Assembly (NCBI GenBank): GCA_033060915.1
Contig: CM065379.1
Span: 23,191,318 to 23,255,317, forward strand
Length of the DNA stretch: 64,000 bases
Direction of reading: 5' to 3'
Source: Euryodendron excelsum
Taxonomy: Eukaryota; Streptophyta; Magnoliopsida; Ericales; Pentaphylacaceae
This document shows positions 21,877 through 31,961 of this stretch, piece after piece; within the stretch, counting starts at the first letter, position 1; every line of letters begins with the position of its first letter. The position numbers were made by a program, and so were the translations under genes. The notes below the pieces were generated by a model that was given only the letters and a program-made list of their open reading frames with translations, searched no databases and was not told where the DNA came from.

Positions 21877-24800
21877 AAGCACCCCATTTTTATCCACTTG
21901 GCAATCTCCGGCCCGATTGGACTCAGTTTTCAAATATCACAACACATGCAAGCTCAAGACGAGCCTTTCAAACTTCAATCCAATCAACTAGTCACTTCCT
22001 AGGTCCACAAAGCCCAAATGAAGCTATAACATCATTCCAGGTAGCTTTCCGGGATCGGGCGGTCTCGAAAACCAACGCCATCCGTGTAACTTCTCAAGAT
22101 CGGGGGATCTCGGGGACCAACACCCTATCAAATTACAAACAGTTCACTTCTAGTGCCTGTTAGCTCACCAATATAGAATATCCGTCATTTGGTAGTTCCC
22201 CGAGACTAGGCGTTATCGGAGACTAACACCACCCTCATAGGTAGCTTTCTGAGACCATGCGTTCTCAGGAACCAACACCACCCTACAGGTAGCTCTCTAA
22301 AACTGGGCGGTCTCAGGGACCAACACTGCACAGGTAGTTTTCCAAGACCGGGTGGTCTCGGGAACCAACACCTAGGTTAACACCAGCGCTTGCTAGCCTA
22401 ACTCGGTGAAAAATGACCAAACCAGTCTCTTGGGCCTCCAGGCACGTTTTGAGAAAGTTCAAAATCCCTCAAAACGGTAAGTTCACCCTTCCAAAATGTT
22501 ACTAAACTATTAGGCATACTCCACGCCTACCCAGTCCAATTCTGGTCACATTCCGGTTAACTTCGGTCAAAATGATCATTTTGCCCTTGAACACCCCAGC
22601 ACTGCTCGAACCCCACTGAACGGTAAAAGACTCTCCCGAAACCATCCCCGAACGACCCGGCACACGTAACGTGACTCTCCGATCCATTCCTGACCATTTC
22701 CAACCCAACTCGGTCGAAATGACCATTTTGCCCTTAACAACCTGAACGCATCCCAAAACAACACCGGTCTTAGGTTACTAAACGGCGAATCTCGTCGTAC
22801 ACCCATGTTTAACCTAAGGAAGACCTTACGATGCTAAACACCCATGGCTTGATAAAAGTTTCCCAGAGCATCTCACAAATGCTTCGCCTAAATCCCCGTT
22901 TCTCCCGACTCCCTGGTTATAACGCACCGCCAAACGACTTGAGAAATGCGTAAACCGGGGAATTCCCAAAAGCTCGCCTGTAGGTCTTTCCATTGATACG
23001 GCTCGATTGGATAGATTGCTCCTTGAAGCCCTTCATCATAAGGCTCGAAAACTAGAACTCTCAGCAACCCTGGAGCATTTTGCAGACGCGCCGCCGAGGT
23101 TAACTTTTCCCCTAATCCCCTGATTGCAACGCATTGTCAAACAACTGGAGAAATGCATAAATCAGGGAATTTTCAAAAGTATTTTTAGAGTACTTTCCAT
23201 CAGTACAGTCCGATCGAAGAGATCGCTTCCCGAAGGCCTTGATCATGTAACATAAAAACAGCTACTTTTGAACCCCCACAGAGCGTATCACATACGCTCC
23301 ACAAAGATACCATTTTAAGCATATTTTTCGATACGATATCCCACACTTCCGAATACCATTCCAACTTTTTGAAAACACGAAAGTTCACAGGAAACCCTAA
23401 GAGAACATCGTGGGTGCAACCGATTCCCTCAAAACTTTTCCGGTTGGTTCAATTATCAAGACAAAGTTTAAACGAACACTCCTGGTGACAGAGCGTATGC
23501 TACATGCGCCCAAATTTTGATCAAATCGATCAAAGTTCGATCAACCGTCACGATTTAGCCAGTACAAGGGGTGCCACGTGGCGTTCTAGCAATGGAACAG
23601 TACTACACATGTGCCAAGGTAAATTTTGGCCAAGCGCATGTAGCACATGCGCCAGGCCTGTTCCAGGTTGCCTGTAAATAGAGGCCTCCCCCTTTGTATA
23701 TTCTAGAACCAAAAATTGATGCAAAGCTCTACTGAAACCGCCCCAGAATCTCGAATCTCTACATACATTCCACTCCCCTAACATTTAGGCTAGATTCCAC
23801 CTCCCTCTAGCCCATACACTTCACCTACATAGCCCTATATACCATTAAAACTCTCCTTCCAGCCCCCTTAAGCCTACTTGAAGCCATCCAAGTTCAAGTC
23901 AAGGTATCCATAGAAGATTACAAGTGTGTTGAAGGCTAAAGATAGTATTTCTTTTACATTTTTGTCTTCCCCCACTCTTCTTTTCTCCCTCCTAGCCTAC
24001 TTAGGCTATTCTCTATTTTAATCTCCATCTTCAACCCCCCTTTCTTGCATGCTTGAGCCAAGAGGGCTCTTAGTTCATGCCTAGAGGAAAGCTAGTGGTA
24101 GCCACCGTGTAGGGGGATCTCTCACTAGCCTACTTTAAGATGGCCTGGCCTAGGAGCCCCTTGTTTATGTGGTGTAGCCTAAAGCCTTATATGTATTCAT
24201 GACCCCCTTGCATTTTGTTATCTTGATCATGTCTTATGTGCTTGGCTTCATTTTTATGTTTATACCATATTCTACAAAGCTTGCACTATCCTTATTTCCA
24301 TGCCACTTTCAAGCTCCATTTTCATGTCAAAATGGTTCCAAAAATTGGCTCCTTGAAGTTTAGGATGAGACCTTATAAGTCATGCCTTAGAAAATCCCCC
24401 ACTACCCCCTAACTCTCACTTTTGCATCATTGCATTCCAACTTTCATGAAAATGGTTTTCAAACTCTCTAACTCCCAAGATTCTATTCTTTCAAGTTTAG
24501 TGGTTGAAATGGCCCATGAAACCCTCTCTTGAGTGGTCTCCCTTTCATATTGGCCATAGGAGCCCTAAGTTGTTAGAATGGTTCCCTTCTCTTTCTATTC
24601 TTGTACAAAAGTGATTTTCAAACTCTTTAATTTTTAAGGTTTCCATTAACTCAAGTTTAGTGGTTGAAATGGCTCTATGGAACCCTCTTTTGGGTGGTCT
24701 CCCTTTACATTGGCCATAGGAACTCTACCTTGTTGGAATGGTCTCCTCTAAAAATGATTTTCAAAATCTTCTTCTCAAAAATGATTTTCAAAAATTCATT

Positions 24801-26572
24801 CTCTCTATCTTTGCATCAAAAATGGTTTTCTAAAAATTGTCATCATTGTGTTGATTTTTGAAATCCCCACTCTTGTCAAGATAAAGGTTATAATGGCCCT
24901 ATAAAAACCTTTCTTATAATGGTTTTCAAACATCAACCATATAGACCATACTCTTGGCTAGAGTCAAATTTTCATGAAAATGATCTTTCAAAAGGTTGTC
25001 TACCAAAGTCCTTTACATGACATGATTTGTTCTTCAAAAACTCTTTAAAAAAAAAAATGCATCAAACCACCTTTCAAAACCATCTTACAATTCAACCCTA
25101 GGTTAACTTGACCTTAGTTAGTTAACCCTAAGTCACCTTAACCAAGGTCACCTTAACCCTAGATTAAATTAACCCAAGTTAATTAACCTTAAGTCACCTC
25201 TAACCATAGGTCAACCCAACCTAGGTTAGTATACTTCAAGGTTCCAACTCATGGACCCCTTGTAAATGATCTTTCTATTTAAAACTATTCTCATGACTCA
25301 CTTTTTCAAAACCTCCTACTCTCTTGAGATTTCAAAAGCCAACTCCATACCCTCTTCAAATGTTCCCACATTCCATCTTCAAATCTTCAAAGTATTTTAA
25401 AAAACTCACAAGCCTAAGCTATCCCTACCCCTTTTATGGTTGGGAATTCCAAAGGAACGTGATATATCAAGAACAACCCCCAAGGTTGTCCATAATAGGA
25501 TTCCAAAACCACTTTCAAAAGTTTTCTCTTAGACAAGTTCATAAAAATATCTCAAAACCCTACCTCCAAGGTTTTCAAAACAAGACATCAAAACTCTCTT
25601 GAGTTACTTCAAAGCACTTCCAGACTCCCTTGAGTTGTTCCAAAAGCATTTCAAAACAATTCAAAATTCCATTTCAGGAGATTCAAAGTTCTATTTCAAA
25701 ACACTTCAACACCCGATTTCAAACCAAAACCCCCAAGCTCTCTTTTCCAAGGACCTCAAAGTGTCTTCATATCTCTTTCCAAAGATCTCAAAGTGTCTTC
25801 AAGCTTTCCAAAGGCCCCAATGCGCCTATTTTCCATTAGGCTCTTGCCCGAACTATGAATGACCTGATTCTCGCCAAATGAGATATATAGGCAACCTAAA
25901 ATGGTTCGGTCATAACTTCTACTTCAACTCTAATCTCTTTTTCAAAAACTTCAATCCATTCAAAATTTTCATTTCAAACTCCTACAAAACTCCCATGCTT
26001 TCAAACTTCTTCCAAAACTTGCATCATACATCATTCGTCCGTAAAGTGGTAACTAAACCCTATTTTTAAATTCTAAAGTGGATATTAAGTGGACAATGGT
26101 AACTGGTTATTTTAGTGAGTGAACAAAAGGGTGATTAGACATGTAGGTACCGAAAGGGGTGGGGTAGGGTGATGATCTTAGGATATCTTCCCTACACGTA
26201 ACCAACTCCCGAATCATAGATTTTTGTTTTCGAAAGACCAAAATAGAGTTATTTTCCAAAAGGGCTAAAATCTTTCCAAAGGTTGCCAAACAACCCATTT
26301 TCATAAAAACCCTCTCTTAAGGGAGTTTTCAAAATCTTTTTCAAAAACCCTAAGTTTAATCTTCGGATTAATACTTAGTTTTAGGTGCCCTAACTCACCT
26401 TAATCAAGTTAGGTGGCGACTCCTATTTTTTTAAAAAAGTCCTTAATCAAACCAATTTCAATTCAAATCTAGTCGCACTTGTCCTTCTAGGAGGATAAGT
26501 TCTAGTGAAAGAGTTCTGTGCTTTTGTCTCCAAGCCGAAAGGACCTTGGACTCCAAAAACCGGGGCGCGACA
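21874..26572 (+). mobile_element. 4.7 kb Tat/Ogre-like solo LTR
   Basis: Starts TGTAAGCACCCCATTT and ends CCGGGGCGCGACA. Flanks are ATATG (21869-21873) and ATTTG (26573-26577), a 4/5 match. The undisturbed copy of the same site at about 12905-12925 shows the boundary independently. There is no PBS, coding region or PPT, so it is a solo LTR. Length near 5 kb and a GGGGCGCGACA end are typical of Tat/Ogre gypsy LTRs (family knowledge; inference here). It holds a hairpin array at 22038-22375. Open frames inside (for example 22502-22806 minus, 25324-25862 plus) have no domain support. Confidence 0.8.
22038..22375 (+). repeat. Degenerate ~48 bp repeat array with GAGACC/GGTCTC hairpins
   Basis: Six units of the type GGTAGCTTTCCGAGACC, short GGGC-like loop, GGTCTCGG, then AACCAACACC. 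The last four start near 22191, 22240, 22288 and 22333, spaced 49, 48 and 45 bp. Arms of about 8 bp around a 4 bp centre are kept though individual bases vary, for example CTGAGACC/GTTCTCAG in unit four. Confidence 0.75.
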
Positions 26573-26688
26573 ATTTGCTATACATTTTTATCTACTATAT
26601 ATGTGAAAATAACATACACAAAACATCAAACATTATTTAAGCATAAAATAAGATGAGAATAAATTATACAATTTAATAAGTCTAAGTC
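26573..26688. repeat. Non-coding spacer block, copy 2 (right part)
   Basis: ATTTGCTATACATTTTTATC onward matches 12915-13032 up to the LTR start, completing the copy begun at 20357. Confidence 0.85.
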
Positions 26689-29043
26689 TGTAATATCCCA
26701 AACCTCTATTATCAGAATTAATATGAATTCTCCTAAATTCTATATTATTCTAATGTATATTTGGGTCAAAAGACCAATGGTAATGTATGTTATAACATAT
26801 ACTCCTAGTGCGAGACACATGAGATTAATTCCTATGTGTATTTTCTAATTTCACACACACACACACACATGTAACAAACACATACACACACACACTTTAT
26901 TTTCTAGAGAAGAGGAGAAGGAGAGAAGGAAGAAAGAAGGAAGAGAAGATCAAGTAGAGAGAAAGTTGAAGCTTGGGAAGCTCAACCCTCACAAAGAGAT
27001 CACCATTGTTGGAGTTTGAAGAGCTTGAGAGAGAAAGGTATGAACTGTAATCCTTGGGTGTGTATGTATGAGAACATGTTATAGTTGTGTTGGGTGACTC
27101 CTTTGAATCCCAATTAGTTGGATTTTGAGAGTTTGTAAGCTTCTACGGATGGATTGAGAGTTGTGGTTGAAAACTCCCAAATTTGTGCATGTTTGGTTTG
27201 AGATTTTCAAACCTAGATCCCTTTGATTTACTTGTTGGTTTAGCTTCATTTTGAGATATTATAGTCTTCTTAGATCAATCTTTGAACCCTAGAAGTATTG
27301 GTAGAGTTTGGGGTGGTTTGGATTTGGAAATCTAAAGCTTGGAGAACCCATTTTTTGAACCAAAATGTGTAAGGATCGTCAGGACGGTGTGTATTATTGT
27401 CCTAATGGTCAGTTTTGAAGTTTGGGGTGGCCACGGGTCATCAGGACGCAACATTTATCATCTTGACGATGGTATTTTTGGAGATGTTGAACTCTCAGGT
27501 CGTCTTGATGCTTTGCTGACGCTGGTCCCTGACAACTCCAACACTATTTAGTAAAATGGGCATAACTTATTCTAAAAAACTTAGATTGATGTACCGTTTA
27601 AAGCATTTAAAAGTAAACTCATAGACTTTTGTACTCATATAAAGTTTGTACTCTAATTCCTTATAGATTGGAGATATGAAATTTTAATCCATTTTTCATG
27701 GGACATAACTTCTTCATCCAAAATGTATTTTCGACCCATAACCTATCAAATTAAAGGTTTTTAAGTCTATTTTCAAATGAAATTGACCTAGAATGTAGTC
27801 TCATTTTTCTTATGAGAATGAGATACATTGAATGAACCGATATTGGGGGATTAATGTTTTAAACCTCAACTTTTATGATTCTTGATTTACATTAGGGTCT
27901 TGTGTTTGATGCTTTTATGTACTCTATGTGTAGGAGCACACTTGTTTAGCACCAATCCTTAAGGATAAAGGTGGGTAACGATATGCCATTAGTAAAAACC
28001 TATTACTTTTCAAATGTTTTAAGTTCAACTCCATATCATGCAATATTTTTCATATATTTTCAATGCATCAATGTTTATGTTCAATTATAAATATCATACT
28101 TTTAAATGCATACTTATGTTATGAATCGAAACTCAAGGACTATAATATTTACATGAAAGAAATGCAAAAATTTTCAATATATGGTGCCAACTTGAGATCT
28201 TTTCGTGGCAAGACCTTAAACTCGCCCGATAGTCTTACGATAGGAGACGTAAAATAAACTATTGACAAGTTGGGAGACGTCCCTTGGCCTAAAGAGTCTT
28301 TGCGTGACTTAAGAAGGTTACTATAGAGCCTAGCTTATATGTCTAATTGTAGCACACTTTTTCTTTTAGAACAAGAATCAAGATATGTTCAAATGCTTAT
28401 GACAAGTTATGTTATGTTTTATCACAAACAAATATATGTTGCATCTCTCTTTTATGATATTATGTTTCGAAACGATAGAATGTTTTAATATGATGCTCAT
28501 GCTATATATGATTTCAAGCCTATGCTCCCAAGTATTCATGTTCGTGCTCTATATGCATAAATGTTTATCTATTGTTTTGTACATTAGATATATATGCTAG
28601 TCCATAGTAGTTTCATGCTCGTGCATCATTGTTATTCACTAAGTATTAGATTACGTTTTCTCAAATATTTTCAGGAAGCCAATCCAGGAGGCCTTAGGAG
28701 GAGGCCATATGTAAATTTTGAGTTACGGCCTATGGGCCTATGTTATGTTATGTGTATTTGGGTTGAACTCTAATGTTTTATAATATTATAAATTATATAA
28801 CTGTGATGGCCTCAAATAGGCCCATATGTAAGTTTATTTTTTGGATTAGGCACAACTCTATCATGTATGACACAAGTTATGCTTTAAAATATAAAAAAAA
28901 TTCTACTTCCACAATTATGTATCATTTTAAATGATCATGCACGGGTGTTCAACCGATTTATATAATGTGGCTTTGGGTAGCCTTATTACTGGCCGGTCAT
29001 GTACCCTAAATCTGCTTAGGCCGACGGGTTATGAGACGTGACA
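26689..29043 (+). mobile_element. Solo LTR of the element A/B gypsy family
   Basis: 2,355 bp from TGTAATATCCCAAACC to ATGAGACGTGACA, colinear with 13033-15431. No PBS or gag follows, so it is solo. The bases after it (ATGTC, 29044-29048) match those before the element B LTR (ATGTT, 13028-13032) better than chance, consistent with both flanks once bounding a single insertion that was later duplicated. It has its own CGTCAGGACG-type motif array at about 27371-27510. Confidence 0.85.
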
Positions 29044-29871
29044 ATGTCCGTATTCCTTTTGTTTCATCATCGGATATCTAGTTAAAGGGGGAGAAATTTA
29101 CATAAAATCTTACCCGAAATTATTTCTTGGCAATTTTATTTATAAGTAAAGAGATTATGATATTAAAGTTTCCAAATAAAAGGGTGTCGCCTCTTTACAC
29201 ATTACACAGGGTGTATACAAAAAATCATGCCACTCACAAAATTAAAAATCACCCATAAAGTCAATTGAAACAACAGATGACTCACAAAATTGTCCTGAAA
29301 CCAAACAAAAGGTATTTAACTAGAGAGATTTTAAAACTAACAGATAGTAGATAGATAATTGAAATATGGAATGAATAAAATATTTTAATTTAATATGCAT
29401 TATTTTAATATTGTAAGACAGGAATGGAATTTGGGATCTTAAACAAAGGGTTGAAAATGGTGTTATTTACTTGGCCAAAAAGTAAGGGGGCCAAGAAATT
29501 CAGTGGGGCAATTTGAACTTATGATCAAACAAATACAAATAAATAAATTTACAAACAATGTAATTTAAAATTTCAGTAGGCCGACTGTCCCCACAAAGGT
29601 CCGCCATTGCCAATTATTATTTGTATATATTTCCTTTTTATTTTATTAATTTATTGAAACAAAACTTTGCATCATTTTTCCAAACAACGATCCATTAAGT
29701 AATTAATAACGTGCCTGATTTTAGAATATGAAATAGGTAAAAGTAAAAAAAGTAAAAATGGATCTCTGATCTTGCTGGCCCTCCACGATAATTGACAGAG
29801 TACAAGCAAAAATTATTGATTTTGATGGTTGAAAGCTTTGGTTTTGATATTACTCTCTGCCAATCTTTGCT
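29044..29871. other. AT-rich spacer, no gene seen
   Basis: No coding potential and no recognisable element apart from short T-rich runs near 29625-29660, which may include the 3' end of the neighbouring minus-strand LINE. A TA microsatellite begins near 29876. Confidence 0.55.
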
Positions 29872-30402
29872 TTATACATATACATATATATATATATATA
29901 TATATTGATGTAATAAGTTCATTAAATCAACATAGCAGCATCCGCAATTAATTACAAGAGGATGAACGGAAGAGGGAACCTCCTCCATCATCCATATCCT
30001 TTCATCGTCAAATCCCGCCGCTAACCTAGCAAAAGCATGTGCAACACAATTCCCCTCCCTCTTTACATCCTTGCAGATGAATAAAAGATATATAGTCCAA
30101 CACCATTTGCAAATTGAAGAGCCTTCAGAGCAGCCATCAATCAATCATCTTCAGCCACCTTACACTCATTGACGCAATTACCTCGCCCCTGCAATCTCTA
30201 ACCACCAGTCCAGCACCTCCAATGTTACAGCCAAAAGTTGCCCCATCAAAGTTAAACTGTGTAGACCACCCCATTCGCTGGTGGAGACCATGCATTTAAC
30301 TGCTAGCAAAGAGACCTGTTGAACCATTGTACGATCCATAGCTTTCCCGTACTCATCGAGATAATTAATTTTCTGCTAATCGAACTATATCTCCTCGGGC
30401 CC
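29872..30402 (-). pseudogene. L1-type LINE RNase H domain (3' half of a split LINE)
   Basis: On the minus strand, codons ending near 30150 read QFNFDGATFGCNIGGAG then LVVRDCRGEVIA, the start of a plant LINE-type RNase H (RVT_3) with the catalytic Asp in FDGA. After a stop, VKREGNCVAHAFARLA gives the C-terminal motif with its conserved Asn and His. The protein is out of frame in places. It is the missing C-terminal domain of the RT fragment at 41158-41948; the MULE lies between them. Confidence 0.85.
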
Positions 30403-30412
30403 TTGCCTCTTT
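30403..30412 (+). repeat. Left target-site duplication of the MULE (10 bp)
   Basis: TTGCCTCTTT; the right copy at 41056-41065 is TGGCCTCTTT, nine of ten bases the same. MULEs usually make 9-11 bp duplications. Confidence 0.8.
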
Positions 30413-30770
30413 GGGCTTTTTACGAAAATAGGTTTATTTTAATCAATATATATTATACCAGGGTCACTTTTTCAATATTTACCAAACAATGGTTAAACGT
30501 CAATTCTATTGACATTTTTATGATTAACGTCAATACGAATGACGATTTCAATTTGTATATTTTCCTGGGTGATAAAATAAAGGAAAACGTCAATACATAT
30601 GACGCTTAATGTATTAGAACGAAAGACGTCAATCGTAATGACGTTTTCTTTTCTTCGGTAAAACGAAAAACGTCAATCTTATTGACGTTTTCTGTATGGA
30701 ACAAAAAACGTTAATTGAATTGACGCTTTCATTTAAGAAAACGTCAATTTAGTTAACGTTTTTAGCGAAC
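30413..30770 (+). repeat. Left terminal inverted repeat of the MULE
   Basis: The outer ~85 bp are nearly identical to the inverted right end, including the GTTTATTTTAATCAATATAT block. Beyond that, module positions stay aligned for about 175 bp while the sequence between modules drifts. Confidence 0.85.
30498..30758 (+). promoter_or_regulatory. Left array of seven CGTCA-N7-TGACG modules
   Basis: Seven 17 bp palindromes start at 30498, 30528, 30588, 30627, 30671, 30709 and 30742. Every one has exactly seven bases between half-sites. Four are perfect; three have one mismatch in one half (TGACA, CGTTA, TAACG). The seven-base centres differ. A further lone CGTCA with a lost partner is at 30803. 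TGACG is the core recognised by plant TGA-type bZIP proteins, but a transposase or other dimer could equally be the reader. Confidence 0.9.
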
Positions 30771-31961
30771 ACGACCTATATGAAAAGTTTTTGTTCGAAA
30801 AGCGTCATTAGGGTTTTCATTTTTTCCCTAGTCACGCTCCAGCTCCAGAGACACCATTGAAGGAATCTTTTGCTCGAGATGCCATTGAAGGAAGCATCGC
30901 TGAAGGGTAACGTGCTCGACAACATTAGAGAATCTTCTGCTCGACATTTACATGTTCGTCTCCGTGTCTCTCTCTTTCTGTATATATATTGTGAGTATAT
31001 ATATATGTTGGATGTTTGTATTCATAAGTGGATTGAAGTTGTTAATTATTGTTCTTCATTATTCATAAGTGTATTAATAAGTGGATTCATAAGTGGATGT
31101 TTGTATTCATTAGGGTTCTTCATTATTGTGAGTATATATATATTGTATTGACGTTTGTATTCATTAGGGTTCTTCATTATTGTGAGTATATATATATTGT
31201 ATTGACGTTTGTATTCATTAGGGTTCTTCATTAGGATTCATAAGTGGATGCTTGACCTCTCTCTCTCTGTTTGTCTATATATATATATATATATATTGTG
31301 AGTATATATGTTGTTGATTTGAAAAAAAATAAAAGAAAATTCTGGATGTTTGAATTGGTTTCCAGCTTTAAAAAATGGTGAGCTTTTTAAATTTTTTTTT
31401 TTAGGAATTTAGTATTGTGCTTTATGACTTACATTTTTTATTTTTACGTTGAGCATAGATGTGGGCATGGACCCTTGTTTGATATTGGTGCTATATTTAG
31501 GTCCACACTGTCAAAATTTGAGTTGAAAATTGAGAATGTGCTTAGGTCCACACCGTAACATAGCAAATTAGGGTGTTGTGAAACTTGAAATTACTGCAGT
31601 TATCAATTTCAATAATGTTGGAAAAGATTCATTTAAAAATATAAATTGGTAAATGTACAGTAAATTCATATGCCAGTTGAGTGTGGTTTGCAAGGCGTTT
31701 GTATTCCTCTTTACCTTGGGACTTAGGTAATCTCTTAAATTGTAGTCATTTGTTTTATCTCGATACCACATTGAGTGTCTTGGCCTTTTCTTGCCTTGTA
31801 CAAAAATTAAACTTCATTACTGAAAATGAAAGATTTATAACAACATGATAAGGAAAAGAAAAAGAGAAAAAATTATATAGTGTTTCGGTGTATTTTCATC
31901 TAACTACTATATTCATATGTTCAATTACAGTAACATTGATTGAATGGATACCATAAAGGTG
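30771..31961 (+). other. MULE 5' region and leader of the transposase gene
   Basis: No supported coding region. It contains a 54 bp minisatellite, TA microsatellites near 31275-31300, and two diverged copies of a GAATCTT-TGCTCGA phrase (about 30864 and 30930). Promoter and untranslated exons of the transposase probably lie here. Confidence 0.5.
31101..31240 (+). repeat. 54 bp minisatellite, about 2.6 copies
   Basis: TTGTATTCATTAGGGTTCTT recurs at 31101, 31155 and 31209, exactly 54 bp apart, with a TA-rich spacer and ATTGTATTGACG between copies. Short frames on both strands here arise from the repeat. Confidence 0.85.

Noticed and set aside
22502..22806. Overlapping minus-strand frames of 76-84 codons
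   Set aside because: They lie inside a non-coding solo LTR, overlap each other and show no domain.
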